A DNA stretch of 64,000 nt from Zychaea mexicana (Eukaryota > Mucoromycota > Mucoromycetes > Mucorales > Lichtheimiaceae), in assembly GCF_025766255.1 (NCBI RefSeq), contig NW_026516716.1, forward strand, positions 62,001-126,000. The letters run 5' to 3'. The translations under genes and the position numbers were made by a program. The notes below the pieces were generated by a model. It was not told the DNA's origin. It searched no databases and saw only the letters and a list, made by a program, of their open reading frames with translations. Positions 47,426 to 61,734 of this stretch are shown here, one piece after another (the first letter of the stretch is position 1; every line of letters starts with the position of its first letter).

Positions 47426-48492
47426 TTTACGTGCTGCTCTGTTTCAAGGCTTGGAATAGGTAGCTGGTGATTTTTTCTCTTTCGTCATTTCAATGCAGTA
47501 AACCAGACTCCGGTCCAACTGATACTTACTGCAGTCAACAATGTGGATCAATCAAGGCAGGACAGTTTACTTTAACGAGTCCATCACGCTGCTGCACTTT
47601 TAAGACTCAATGCAAGAGAGGTGCAATGCTATTTCTATAGCTTGCAGCAGAGAAAAGCGATTATTCAACTGAATCATGCAGCCAGTCTCGAGCACCCAAC
47701 CAAGCTCCTGTTAACCATTACAGTACTGTCTTGGTTGATGCTGCCACAATTGATAGTAGGGCCATGTTGTTTATTTTGCACTATCTTATATATAGAAAGT
47801 AACTCTTGTAAATATGGGCTAGAAATAGATAAACAAGTTTGCTACATGTTGTATTTCTGTCAGAAATTTCTCCATTGCCATTCATTCGGTTCTTTAACAA
47901 CATATCATACAGCACAATGTAGTTGCTCGAGCATTATGTCACATATCAGCTCAATCAAGCGACGATAATTGACGAAGCAATGGCAATTAAATCGTGGATG
48001 GAAGTTTTTTTTCCCACAGTTATTGTTACTGCTTGACTGACTGCGCAACGACGGCCGCAACACACAACATAGCGTATGAGAGAACCCCACATTACTGCTG
48101 TCATCCTATTAATGAGTTACGTTGCTACAGCAGCGATCTTTTTTGTGTGATGCATCAGTACTATGTTTCTAATTATTTCGAGCCATTGTTCTTTGCTGCG
48201 GTTATGCAAAAAGGAAAATAAGCCAGAGAAATGAAAAATATATCCGCATGGTGCCTCACATGCTACGCAAAAGGGGCGATGGATGGTCACGGGCGCAGCA
48301 TCTCATCCCACCCAACCACCCACGTACTCACTGGCTTACGCCAGTCAGGTGCAACAGAAATAGCGATCATGCTCCTATGCTGCATGATACTCTCTTTCTT
48401 TTCTTCACCAACTTTCTTTCCTTCCCTGTTTTTTTCTTCTTAACAGCCCAACCTTTAAAACTACTGCCACAGTAACAAGCTAAACATTACAC
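47426..48492. other. Divergent spacer between the CBS-like gene and ATG8
   Basis: About 1.07 kb between two start codons pointing away from each other. Short ORFs on both strands look like chance. The last 100 bp before ATG8 is CT-rich. Confidence 0.5.
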
Positions 48493-49255
<763 letters not shown>

Positions 49256-50676
49256 GCGAGAAACGCAACTCTTTTTTTTCTTTTCTTAAATATCCCATCT
49301 TTCTCATATACAAACACCTAAGCACGATTTGATTGACGCACGCACCGAGAAGGGCCAACTATTCCACGTTGTCAGTAGCAAGAAGATGATGCAATAGATT
49401 GTTGATGTTAATGCTTCAGGAACGTAGGATTATTTGGTCATTGTATAAAGTGAAACTTACTATATCTTACCAATGATGCATATTTTTACTCTCGTTATGA
49501 ATGATGGTGAAGTGATGGTGCGAGTGTTGTAGTACGTTGGCTTGGCCGTATAAAGAATCCAGTATATGGGATAACGGCTTATCTACTTGCGGTGATAGTA
49601 ATATGGATGCGCAAGTGGTGGGGTATCGTCTTTTTGTTCTGTCTAACCGCAAGCTGTCAATGATGTTCAATTGAGCGCAACCAAGGGTGTTGAGTGCTTG
49701 CGTGAGAGGTCAATGACGTAGTTGTTCTGCCGACAAATCTTCAATCTGAAATTAGAAACTTCTTAATGGGTACTGATATTATATCAATGGCGTATGATGC
49801 AGTTATTGCGGATGACTTTTGCAAGATGATATAATGTTTGCTTGCCTGACAAATACATTAAATAGGTTTTCTGGATCTTTATATGATCTCTTGATTTTAT
49901 TTCAGGGCATAACGTGGTGGTTTAGTATATCCAGCTGTCGTGTTCGAACACTTTTGCTCACAAAGTACGCCCAAGCCGGCTTTTAACAGACCACTCTATC
50001 TAAATAATAGCCGTGCCTTGATCCTGTTACAGCTGGTAATACAGTAGGTAAAACTTAAGGCTCAATGATACGCTGAAACGCATTGACTTTCAGCAAGGAT
50101 TGGGAGATAAAACAATGCATCGTTTTTATTCACATCATCTAACGTGAACATTAACAAGAATACAATCAGTGGTATATGGAGCCAACTTCATACATTAGGT
50201 AACTTAATAAAAAGTCATCATTTTAGGAAGTCATAGACCTTCAATTAACCTAACACCTATAACCACCCACTTGGCACTCATTAAATACGCATATAAACTT
50301 TCCATCTAAACAAGACGACTATCCTGTTCTCCATAAGCCCCCTTGCCCTCTCATGTATACTTATCCAATTAGCCTCAATCCTTCGTTCACCAATAGCAAC
50401 CCCACAGAGCTTTCTACCCATACAGCCATTTCTTATGGTATGCCTGATCCTTAAATGCTGTTCCCATTTGTTCCAATCCAGAAAGTATGCGTGCATAAAC
50501 GTAAATGATAAAATTGAGTACATCGGTGTTGTGTGCGAGAGACTAGAGAAACCGTGTATATATTTCCAGTGTAGCTTTCAAACATGGTAATAAGCAGCAC
50601 ATTTTGTTCTAAATACAGGTTCTGAACTATATCGGTCGCCGCCAAATTGCCATCGAACAGAGTAAGAGTAAACCTC
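49256..50676. other. Spacer between ATG8 and eL39 3' ends
   Basis: Convergent 3' flanks. Short ORFs only; nothing supportable seen. Confidence 0.5.
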
Positions 50677-51132
50677 TTAGATGTTGAGCTTGGTGTGGCG
50701 CCAGTTGCGTCTCTTGGCGTTCCAGCTAAACGAAAACAAAACAAATGGTTTTTTTTTTCAGAGAAAAGTTAACAATTGAACTCTTTTAAAAACGACGCAT
50801 CGCGTCTTTATAACAAAAATTAATTATTTACCGGATCTTGGTGTCAGTCTTCATGCGGAACCAGTGGGGAAGGGGGCGGTTCTGCTTTTGCTTCTTGCCG
50901 AGCTTGACCTTAGTTCTGAACGACTTGTTGGAAGGCTAATGGGGTTCGAGCAGAATTGAAAAAAAGAGAAAAAATGCTGAATTAGCCGATTGTCGCTTTG
51001 TATCGCATATCGATTTTTGTCGTGGTCGTCATCTTTTCTTTTGTTCGTATCGATCCATCCTTTTGTTGTTGCGTACAGCTCATCCCCCGAATCCATCCAT
51101 CTGATGATCTATCCATCCATTCTCTCTACCAT
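50677..51132 (-). CDS. RPL39: 60S ribosomal protein eL39
   Basis: Small protein of the ribosomal exit tunnel. Exons: 51132-51130 (only the ATG), 50935-50832 and 50725-50677, giving 51 residues, the exact family length. Sequence: [50 protein letters not shown]. The single-codon first exon is inferred: exon 2 starts in phase 0 with the second residue, and the nearest suitable ATG followed by a GT donor (ATG-GTAGAG) is at 51132. A start intron right after the first codons is common in fungal ribosomal protein genes. CCATCC/GGATGG repeats lie in the first intron. Confidence 0.93.
51050..51129 (-). promoter_or_regulatory. CCATCC repeat block in the first intron of eL39
   Basis: On the plus strand it reads CGATCCATCC, then GAATCCATCCATC and CTATCCATCCATTC; on the gene's strand it is GGATGGAT-rich. 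It resembles the block upstream of eL32. Confidence 0.35.
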
Positions 51133-54100
51133 GTCCATCTCATATATAGCATACCATTTCGATTCTTATACCAACGAAAGAGGAAGTTTCAATCTTTCCG
51201 CTCTTCGCTCCCTAGTACAGTGCCGCCGTCCCTGGTGGACTAGCGGTGCTGGATCCGAAATTTCCGTTCTTTGGATTCGATGTGTCCCTTTTACAGTTGC
51301 GCACAGTTCAACCGGAACCAATTCCTCGCAACTGACATGACCACTAGATAGTGTTTCGATACACTATTACAGGCAGCACAAAACTGATTAAACCGTCAGA
51401 TTAAGTGCTAATAAAGATCACCTTTTTTATTACACAATTTTAGTATTGCGCTACAAGCTTTTATTTGATTTGACAGCAGGCCTATCAAAGGACAATGGAG
51501 CCTAATTGCTTCTAGAATGCACCGTATGTCAATCTTGTCTGTTGAAGCATAGTATAAAACAGAAGAATGTCTAAAGTAATCCTACCATTTCGAAGATCCT
51601 CCCGCTACCAACTCTCCGCACGCTTTCTTCGTATGTTGCATAATTTTTTGCTCTACCTTCCTCGCCTCTCTTCATTGATAATGAGCTAAATGGATGGAAA
51701 GATAATAACATATCTGAAGCTGCTGGCCCATTTCTTGCATTGCACGAAAATAAATTCTCACATCTTCTATATTGATCTTACCCTGCGGTTTCATAGTTTC
51801 CAATTCTGAATCTTGGCGGATTAAGGTGTTACAAATATTTGGCTAAAATAATCAAGTTAGTGAGGTGTTACAAGTTTTTGGCTAACATAATGAAGTTAGT
51901 GAAGCTCCCAAATCCTTAATTTACATTCTCCTTGCTTCCGCATTCTCAGGCATCCCAAACCAACTAACAAATCTTGAATTTGGCTCCACCATTATCATAT
52001 AGTATAGCAATAATTACCTGGGATTCTTCTCTGGACTACAGCTCTTCTCTTGCCAGACGATAACCCGTTATTTCAGCGTTTAAAAGTGCCCCTGCAGCTC
52101 GGTCCACTGTCTCTCCAAAGGGTAATAATTATCAATTATGTTCTTGATTTCATAGAATGCAGCGTTGATAGTATTCACGTTGGGGATAGTTTGTTCGACC
52201 TATTGTTCGTTTGTTCCCAGATAACGTAATATATATTAAAAGTACAATGGATACTGGAGTTTCACCACTTCTCTTGTTTCTCTCACATTCACTCGCGCTA
52301 TACCATGCCTCCTGATATTTTCGAATAGACCAGTTATATATATGGATTGTTGCGTCATTTTGAGGAGGAAAAACTTACGCATTATTTCAATGCTTCAAAT
52401 TTTGCACTACTGACGCTACGTGCGCCTGGTACTAATGCTGATGTTGATGCTGATGGTGATGTTGGCGGTTGTATTATCGGTTTGCTTAATTTAAGGCGCG
52501 CATAGATTTTAACCAGGGGCTGTTATACCACATGTTCTGCAGTGTTCATGGAACGGCCGAACTACCACCGGGGAAGAAGGGGGTAAGGAGAGAGAAGAGC
52601 AGCTTTAGCTGTTACATGAGTTGTTTTTGAAAAGCTTATGCTATTTGACGCCGATTCGATTCGGTACCAACTAGTAAGACTATTCAACTGTGTCATAGTA
52701 TGCTACAGTATACAGTGTCGATGACACAATAGATAAATGAACTGGTCAGGTTATTGGATCCCAAGATAGCAGAAGCAATTTCCTCCTTGTCGGCAGAGCG
52801 AAAATAAGAGGCTCAAAAGACATATCATTTGTACGCTTTTACTATTATGTGGTTTAATACAAGTGTAAAACAGCAGAAACTAACCGATGATTCACAGAGA
52901 GGATATGTAAAACCCTTTAAAGTAACAAAAGGAATATGTGATGTACAGTATGAGACGCATTGTAAACATTGATGCCACACGCAGAATCGCAGAATGAATT
53001 AGTAGCAGTAGTACAAAAACTCATGCGTAAAAGTTGTGATGAATAGGATGGTAAGATTGCGTCCTTCTTGTGTTTTTTACATTTTCATTTCTTACCATTC
53101 AGGCATCCATATCAAAAGCCCTTGACATGACCAAGAAACATATCTATACCATCCTATTTACGTACAAGATTTTTTTTGCCACACAAAGCATTCATATGTA
53201 CAACGAAAAAGCAAAAGTAACAGAAGATGACTGCATCACGACTATTGTAAAATGTCGGTCAAATGCTTTGACGAGTACATAGTGCGGGTATCTTATAACT
53301 CAAAGCGAGCTTGTTCCTTTCCTTCGCTGCTGCATCCACCTCAAATGTTTAACCAGAGTTTTGATGGTTTTGATAAAAGTTTCAGCTCCGTTATGGTCTT
53401 GCTTCTTTGGTGAACGACAGTTTAACAATGTCTCTGGTCATAGTTGTTCACTGATGCAAAAAGCTTATAATATCCCATCTGATTCAGCGAAGCGCACTCG
53501 TATAATGTGAATACTTTCTACCCGAGACCAATGAAATCCGGCAAACAGTTACGCTTGTACCCTGCATAACAAACACACGTTTCAATCACGTATCCATCCT
53601 CATCACTGATAACCATGTGTCACCTTCCCTAAATAGGGCGTAGTATTAACCTTCTCATAAAAGCTGACACATACGTGGAATCTCTATGCTTCTGAGGCCT
53701 TAATTATCATTTCAACAATGTCAGTAAACTGTAACGTCGACGTACACAAGAACTAACAATATTGTAGCATTATCTAGAGCACGCAGTTATTGAATGCGCG
53801 TTCTTTTTTAACTGAATAGATGCTTCGCTAGTTACAGCTTACTTCGATAAAAAAGTTCTCCAGTCGCTAATGAGCGATTCTCAGTATCTACCATTGCTTA
53901 AAGAACTCTTTGATATACTTTTCTCGTAAATAATCTTGAGCCACCTTTATTTGAGTTTCTGCGTTGTGCACGGAGCCCATATATAAAAGGTTGGACTACC
54001 ATTAAGTTAACTACGTTAAAGTTACTATGTGTATGTACTGAAAGCATGAACGATTTTTTAGTAAGACGCAGTGCGGACCGCGAGAACAGGTGAGAAGTAA

Positions 54101-55422
54101 AATGTGGTACGTTTTCGTTGACATCAAAGGAAGGCGCGTTCATAATCTTTTCTTCGCGGAGTTGTGAATATCGTACATACCTAATTCGCACTATGTACAC
54201 GAGCCACCGGGCTTCATTCATCATACTATGCGTAGGGAAATAAATTATACAATCTTGGACCGAATATGCTGCATGATAGAAAAGTAGGTTTTTGAAATCT
54301 AGTGTAGCCTGTGAACATAATCGGAAAGAAATCTGGTATCATCGAAAACTTCCGAACAGCATGGAGAAGCTTACTATAGCAGGTGACTGCTATTATATAT
54401 GGGTTCGCTCCAGTCTCTCTTCTTTAATCATATGTAATGATCGATGGACAGCTGGCTTGGGAGATCAATCTCGTGCTCATTGTCAATAGTAGACTATAGT
54501 TTACATAACATGATTACGTATGTTATTCCTTCTTTTTTAACCAATTGAATCGAAAAGAAAATTCATCTATTTGTTTATCCTTAGGAACAAGAGAAAGTTC
54601 TTTGATATGCTACATTGTTGTATAGAGCGCGCCAAGAGTTACGAATAATGTGCCCAAAATTAACTGCATTCTTGTCACACCATATAAGTACGCGCGAATG
54701 AGATAAGAGCAAAAAGAAGGTATTTGAAGAGAAGTGGCGTCAGACATCTCAAATTAGCGCGATTTCACACTTATAGGTAAAGAATATAAGGATTGTTGGT
54801 GTATGTAGGATGACCGTACAATACTCATTGTCTATTAGGCAATAAGCCAATGATGACAGAGCAGGAAGCGAAGAACAGTAGGATATGACAACAATGTTAT
54901 ACAACAGCTCTGCTCTCTAAATACATTTTTGAGTAACATTCTTGATAGAGACACTACTCCGAGGAACCAACGACGTCTCTTGTTTGCTTATGATGCTAGA
55001 TTAAACCCTCTGTTTTTTCTTCCTGCACATAGCATCCGACATCATTGTAATATATATGCAGAGACGACGCACGAACGACGAGAAAAGGGATCGTGAGGTC
55101 ACATGAGAGCATCAAATCTTCCGTAAGAGGTAATGTCAATTTCTCTTATGAGATGAATGTTGTACATGCAGATGATTATCATACAGCCAAGTACAAAGGG
55201 ATAGAAAAACATACAAAATAAGCGAGCAATAGATATGGGGAATGAAGGGTAATAGATTATACAAAAGAATTAATGGATATAGTACATCAAAAAGAAAAAG
55301 GAGGTATCAAACTGTGAAAGCAAAGAAGAGAAAAAGCCCTGCTTTTTTCCTCCTGTCCATCCTGAATAGAACATGTACAGGCAGACGTGAAAATAAACGT
55401 GGCTTGCAGGCAGTCTATATAA
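51133..55422. other. 4.3 kb gene-poor spacer
   Basis: No gene supported. A two-copy tandem repeat lies at 51825-51903. Other open frames are short and without recognisable features. Confidence 0.45.
51825..51903. repeat. Two-copy tandem repeat of about 39 bp
   Basis: Unit: GGTGTTACAAATATTTGGCT, then AAAATAATCAAGTTAGTGA. The second copy has TTTTTGGCTAACATAATGAAGTTAGTGA, so a few substitutions separate them. Confidence 0.85.
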
Positions 55423-56469
55423 CTAATTTTTACTGATACCACCAGTAAGCAACATCCGCTCCTTGCATTCCTGTTCATGTGCAATCTTGTGAGCAACAAG
55501 GCATCGGGCACTACAGTACGACTTGGCTCTACACCGAGCGCAAACGGGCATTGTACGCTTCTCGACACCGCAGTTACCACAGGAGGAAGAGCTAGACGAG
55601 GAGGATCCGCCGCTACTGCAAGAAAGCGAGCTGCTTATTGACTTTGCTGTAAAGTATTCCTGAGTCAACCGATCGAGTGCTGCTACTGCCGATTGTCGAA
55701 GCAGCTTCTGCTGCTCCAGCGCAGGCGGGCGTACGGCGACACATTTGCGAAAATAAACAGTTGCCTTATCAATGTCATCCCCATGCTGATACATTAGAGC
55801 ACGGCAGTTGTAGATTGTGATACGGATTGCGCGACGGTACATTTCCTGTTCGTCACATTGTGTTTCTTCTCCCTCACCCTCAAAAACCACGGGCGACTGA
55901 GGCGGAGACGTGGGTGTTATTGCTCCTGATGGTCGATGATGGCTGAAATAGTGATGATGGTGAATACTCGTTGGTGAGTTTGCCACGTAGCAATCGGATC
56001 CACTTGCTTCTTCCTTGAGCTGTTTTGCCAATGTCCACAGTTGCTTTGTCATAGGCTTAAACCAGTCGACAGCCTGATAGGAAGAGCCCAAGTGTGCAAT
56101 AACCATCTGGCACATTTGCCACACCAACTCAAGCAGATCCGCCGTACACGGTATCAGATCGTCTCGCTTCAGTGTTGTTGTCGCGTCTCCTTTGAGGACC
56201 CATTCAATTCCGAGAAGATAATACATGGCTACGGTATCACAGTTGTAGCATTGGCCTGTGGTCGCGTCATGACACGTATGCTCTCTAGAAGCCAGCTTCA
56301 CTACATCAGCTAGGGATCCTTGATGCCGAGGAACATCTTGGAGATTCACGTAGCCTAGCGTTGTACGTGAGGATGTGATGTCTGATGCATCCCATACTTT
56401 ATTCCCTTGAGGTTGATTTCTGGCGATACGGGTTCTGGGCGAAATCAGTGGATGACTTGAGAGAAGCAT
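55423..56469 (-). CDS. MYND zinc-finger protein with helical TPR-like core, intronless
   Basis: Hypothetical protein of 348 residues in one exon. The C-terminal MYND-type finger at about residues 298-337 reads CGNCGVEKRTMPVCARC, then SYCSARCLVAHKIAHEQEC, with all Cys/His ligands present. Upstream is helical repeat-like sequence (MYRRAIRITIYNCRALMYQH, DDIDKATVYFRKCVAVRP), which looks like TPR units. A Ser run (about 15 residues) links the two. No SET domain is visible, so it is not a SMYD methyltransferase. MYND fingers usually bind proline-rich partners; its role is unknown. Confidence 0.8.
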   Translation of the reverse strand: MLLSSHPLISPRTRIARNQPQGNKVWDASDITSSRTTLGYVNLQDVPRHQGSLADVVKLASREHTCHDATTGQCYNCDTVAMYYLLGIEWVLKGDATTTLKRDDLIPCTADLLELVWQMCQMVIAHLGSSYQAVDWFKPMTKQLWTLAKQLKEEASGSDCYVANSPTSIHHHHYFSHHRPSGAITPTSPPQSPVVFEGEGEETQCDEQEMYRRAIRITIYNCRALMYQHGDDIDKATVYFRKCVAVRPPALEQQKLLRQSAVAALDRLTQEYFTAKSISSSLSCSSGGSSSSSSSSCGNCGVEKRTMPVCARCRAKSYCSARCLVAHKIAHEQECKERMLLTGGISKN

Positions 56470-57735
56470 TATGGAAAAATACAGAACAACACGAAGGGTT
56501 TTCGGATTTGGCGCGTGAAAAGAAGGAAAGAGGAGGCTTTCTTTTCGTGCTCTTTTATATCCTCCCTCTTCGAATTAAGCGCTTTATTAGATAGGCTGTC
56601 GGATCTAAATCCCCCAAATCTGAGGGAAAAGGATCCCCACCGCACGTGACGGCGCCTTTTAACCAACCGAACCAAAGAACTGGCAGCGAAAATAAGCATT
56701 GGCCAAGCAAAAGCTAGCGGAGACGTCCAGTGATATCGTGTGTATCCTCGCCTCTCTTTCTCTCGCTCTCTTTTTTTTTGGATTGTTGTTATAGCTCCGC
56801 TTAAGCTCCAATCCATCTCTTATACCGTATAACCCAAGAATGAGGATTAAAAAACACCATACATTGTTGCAAACAGGAAAAAGAATATATCGTTTAGCCG
56901 AGCAAAGGGAGGCCTAGATTCTTCCTTAGACGACAGTTGGAATAACAAGGGAACCCGCGTGCTGTTTGTGTATTTGTGCTTCTCCCTCGTCCAAGAACGA
57001 TCGCTTGCTTCCGTGTTTTCCTTGCTGTCTACGCCCCCAACAGAATAACGCGCCAAAAAGTGTGGCTAGCGCTAACTCTCAAAGTACTGTTGTCAATTGA
57101 GGATAAAGCGGAACTTTTACTGTCATCGTAAATAATAATCACCTGGGACATACGTTTTGAGTTTCTCACATTGCCCGGCAAAGTGTAACATGGAAAGGTT
57201 TTTCAAAAACACTTTTGTGCACTGTGAGATCGTCGCAGATTGACCACTCACAATGCGTCATTTGTCCGCGTGGATAGCCCTTTCCCTGCGTGTGGTTTGT
57301 TTATCCAATCAATAAAACGTTTCTTCCGAGGTTCCTGTCTGGTCCAATTCATCAGTCAATAAGGTAGAGCCTTGTTTGGCTTACGGTCTCTCCCATCCCC
57401 TTTCTATCTCTTTTTTGTCACTTCATTCGAATGCTGGTCCGTGGTTTGTCAGAAAGTGGGGAAGGATCTATGCCGCAGATGTATAATATATTTCCTATAC
57501 AGGAAAAAATAGAGTATTTTAAGCAATAATGCAGAGAGGCAGAGATTCCTTCCGTTACACAACAAAGTCCCTGTAAATAGGCTTTCCTTCCTCCCTCAAC
57601 CTCCCCGACGAACTAGCCACCTTAAAGCATTTTAAGGTGTTACCAAACGATAATATAGTGGCGGAAATAATGTCGTGGCCGGCCAGCCAGCAGATTAAAA
57701 TTAGCATCTTTTTGATCTCAGTAATATTTTGCACG
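56470..57735. other. Upstream region of the MYND gene
   Basis: The minus strand at 56780-56470 is pyrimidine-rich leader or promoter sequence. No further gene is supported. Confidence 0.45.
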
Positions 57736-58400
57736 GCGTGCCGATTGCTTAATGTATCCATATCTAAACAACATACACACTACACAACAATGATTATGAA
57801 GCAACGAATCATCCATGGTAGGAAATTCGACGAATGCCTGTACGGGTATACTCCTCGTTTTTCTCCGACCTCTCTTGATCTCCAGTAGACGATATAGGAG
57901 CAACATTGATCGACTGTGTTGACGGCTTCGGATCCGGACTCGAATGTCGGTGCATTGATAACGCAGAGACAAGCGGCTCCGCCGTGGGCAATAATGTCAG
58001 TCAGGGTATTGGTAACGTTTGAAATATTAGTCATACAACATTCTACCCGTCGTTTTTCTGCTTCGAAAGTGCAGGGGAACTGTCCCTGATATATTTACGG
58101 CCGCGTTAGAGGATCGCATTTGCATGGCACTGTACAGACGAGGCAAAGCTTTGCGTCGCTCACGATCTTGTTTAATGTTTGCAGGGATTGGACGACTTCC
58201 TCAGTGCTATTAGCTTTGTTCGAGTCCTTTTTCTACTGCGTCGTAGTTGAACTTGCCCTCCTTCGTTTCGTACCAGGTGATGTTCGTTTCGCGTGTAATT
58301 ACTGTTCGAGTCAGACTAGTTTTGGTTTGTTCATCCTGTTGTTTAATCGTCGCTAAAGTAGTTGGCAGCGGTGGTAATGCCGATCTCTGCCGATTTCAAT
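57736..58400 (-). CDS. Possible small Cys-containing protein, decayed or with unresolved introns
   Basis: Minus-strand pieces look coding. One reads TIKQQDEQTKTSLTRTVITR then ETNITWYETKEGKFNYDAVE (about 58350-58215). The next, shifted by one base, reads NSTEEVVQSLQTLNKI. A GTGAGC donor and an AAATATATCAG acceptor, with a CTAAC branch motif between, lead in phase to GQFPCTFEAEKRRVECC and TNTLTDIIAHGGAACLCVIN, then FESGSEAVNTVDQC. The one-base shift near 58208 breaks the reading frame unless an intron was missed. No family recognised. Confidence 0.3.
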
Positions 58401-61400
58401 AGTAGGCTGCAAAAAAAACGGAGTACCTACATCCATTCAAACAGAGCATCATACTCGCTTGATAACCCTCACGTTTTCCTCTTGTTCCACCCATTTTGGC
58501 GTAGTTTCTAGACAAAAGTGTATTTGATGAAGGATCGCTTAGTGGTACCGCCACTTGTATTTATATTTTGGGTTTGGGTTCTTTTACTGGTAGAAAACAA
58601 AGACACGTGTAAGTCATATCTACGTGCAAGTACAATGATTAGAAGCAGGTTAGGAAAACTTGACTTTGCTGTTGCTTGAGGTGACAAGGAAGATACCGTG
58701 TTCTTTTTTTTTTTGTATTGTTTGAGCACGTCCGTTAATGGTTGCTTTTAGATTAAATAATCAAGATTAGTTTGCGAATACCTAGGCACAGTAAGAGGAG
58801 AACAATAACCGAGCCTTCGAGTGGTTGTTATTGTACAATTCCAACTTTTATTTCGATTACAGTATATAGCACATGATCGCTGTATCAAAGTAACTTTCTC
58901 TACACTGGTGATATGTCTAGGTGAAGTGTGGAAAGAGAACATATCTATAAAATAAATGTATGTGGTAGTCCAGACGCGATAAGTTCTGCTTTTATCATAG
59001 TAAATTTAAATGCTGTATATGAATACTCGCCGTGCGCTCCTATTCAAATTAGCGTGGGTTTGTACGATTACTCTATGCATAAGGGTTAGATTTTGTGTGA
59101 TTCAAGCCAAGTTCTAGGCAATGATTCTATAGCTTGTAACATATATACAGAAATCCAAACGGGCTACTTAGACCTGTGCAAAGAAGGACACATTTGTGAA
59201 ATACATACTTGTAATCCAGTTTGTTAGACAATTATGATCAATCATTGTATATATGAATGTAATATTTGCGGCGGCAAGTGACCCGGCAAGTTCGCCTGTA
59301 TTCAAAATCATGAGATGATAACCAAATGTATAATTATATGCTATATGCTTGGACAACGTGTATTATGATGGCTGGGACGATGAAAGTGAGGTTTGATTCA
59401 TTCATTATTGAAAGCCTCACCGTTAAAAATGAAAGAACCATACCGTGTTCTTAACTTATCGCGGATATTCTGATAACTATTGATATAGTGGTGAACTGGC
59501 ATGCAATGCATCCAAAATCGACTGGTAAGCCAGCGAGTATCAGTATGGCCCACGAGAAAGCATGTATTCGGTCTAAAGGTGAATCTGGTTCTCTATATTA
59601 CGGGGGATGGCGTGAAATACAAGCTGTTCCATGCTGTATCCAAAACGAAAAATGTCTTCAGTGATACAATTGCCATTCAAGAAAACAGAAACTTTACGGC
59701 TGTACAGAATTATCATGAGTCAGCTCGTCCGAGTAAGTGATGACAACGATTTGATGGTCGTTGGATTCAAGGCAATACGTATTCAGCTCAAGATAGCGAC
59801 GATTTTGAACAATTAAATGATGGCTTATTGTCCCTCACTCTTATTCAATTTAAAGGTAGATTGGGGCACACAAAAAAACTGACGATAACAAATGCAACAT
59901 GTACACCTACACCGCTGCCGAAATTCAACCGATGTGCAGACATCTCTAATATGCATAGATAGAGGTATTCTTTTTTCTAATTACGTGTGTGTGCATCCCA
60001 TAATCATACAAGTTTAATTGATGTCATCCTCTTTCACAGGACTGAATTCACTTTATTGCCTGTGCGACCAAAGAAGGAAAAGCATATGCGTGTCCATGTA
60101 ACTCCCTGCATCAATATCAGTATATACTGTACATTATTGCAAACATAGCAAAATGCCCAGTGAAGGATGGTGTGTCTTCTCCTCCCCTTTTCTCTACTCG
60201 TGAAGAAAACTCTATATAATAATCGTACAATTCGTATATGCCTATGTCCTAAGTTAGATCTGTGAAAGTATCAAGCTTTATATCATATCAAGTTAACATA
60301 TGCCGTAAATATGTCTCGTCGCTTCCTAGTCGCATTCCTATCTTTAAACTGTGAGCAATGTGATACCTTTATGAAGATGAATAAAAGCATAGCGTAGAGT
60401 AAAGAAAATTAACAACAATTTCGATAGATGAGCTTATTATTAACAATATTTTATCTCCTTCCATTTCCCTCGTTTTTGTTTTTTCTAACTTCAAGGGGTT
60501 GTAAGAAGCCGGGAAAAAAAGCCCTCGCACTGTCGCATATAGTTAAAGATTCTGAGCCTCTTCTCCTTGTGCTCCTCATCTGTGTCCTCTTTAGAGAAGG
60601 ACGTGTTTAACCTTAACAAAGGAAGCGAACAAGCTGAATGTGTCCCTGCTTATAAAGGGGTACATACTAAGATGATTATGATATGGACTATGATGGATCC
60701 TGGAAATGAATTAAGGTAGATAACGTAGTATAGAGATTATCACTTATCCCCCTTCTTTGTTGCAATCCTAAAAAAGAAAAAGGCAATAGTGTCTGTTCCA
60801 TTCTTATCTTCGTTATCATTATTGTTACAATCAGATATTGTTGCCCTTTACAACAACGTTTAATGGCTTCTTCAACGTGACAAAGTAGCGATAATTCTTT
60901 CCGTGTACATATTACCACCTGAGAACAGGTATCGAATTGTACATGCAAGTAATTGAAGAGGCGTATGTAGTATTATATGCAGCCAATCGATGCCTCGAAA
61001 CAGTTTCTCCTAAGTATCACTATTACTACTACTATCCTCGAGCTTGTCTCCTATCTATGAAAAAAGGGTGGCGGCAGCCGTACATGCATGATCAGTACTA
61101 CAAAATATGCTCGTGGTCAGACCTTTATCGTAGGACTCTTTTCCTATGGGTCACTGCATGCAGCGCAGATCATCTAAGTATCATCTCGGCAAACAGATAC
61201 TTCTCGCGTAATCGGCAGTAGGGAAAGAACGGAGAGAGGCAAGAGGGAGCTGCTTGGACTATTTGATACTGTCGTGATCCCTCGTCTCCTCCGAACTTTG
61301 ACGCATGTTTACAATTCATAGGGTTGTTTAAATCATTTTAATATCGAGACAAAAGAAGAAGCGTAATTGAGCCTGTGTTAGCTATTACTGTTAGCTTAAT

Positions 61401-61734
61401 ATGTAAAGAAAGACCTTGCGATCTTTTTTTATTGTTGTGTGGATTGGTCGCGACAGTAACACGAACCTATTCTATTGTGGAACCATTCTCGCCACAGAGC
61501 AAACACGCTTTCTCTCTCATACACACACCAACCAATCCACTGGATTTCGAGACGTTGTTCTTGCAGCAGGGCTATTAACCTCCTTGTTCCTCCTCCTCTA
61601 CCTGTTCGTTTTCTCTACCTTCTTAATCCACACGCACTTGCTCCATTTTGCATACTCTACAAGTACCCATCACTGTAAAGAAAAACAAGTTTTGAACTTT
61701 CCACTCCTTTAAAAACACAGCAATACAATGCGTC
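58401..61734. other. 3.3 kb gene-poor spacer
   Basis: No gene, RNA or clear repeat could be supported. The last 200 bp before the START gene is CT-rich, as in other promoters of this window. Confidence 0.45.

Noticed and set aside
55423..56469. SMYD-type lysine methyltransferase
   Set aside because: Only the MYND finger is present; no SET motifs are visible.
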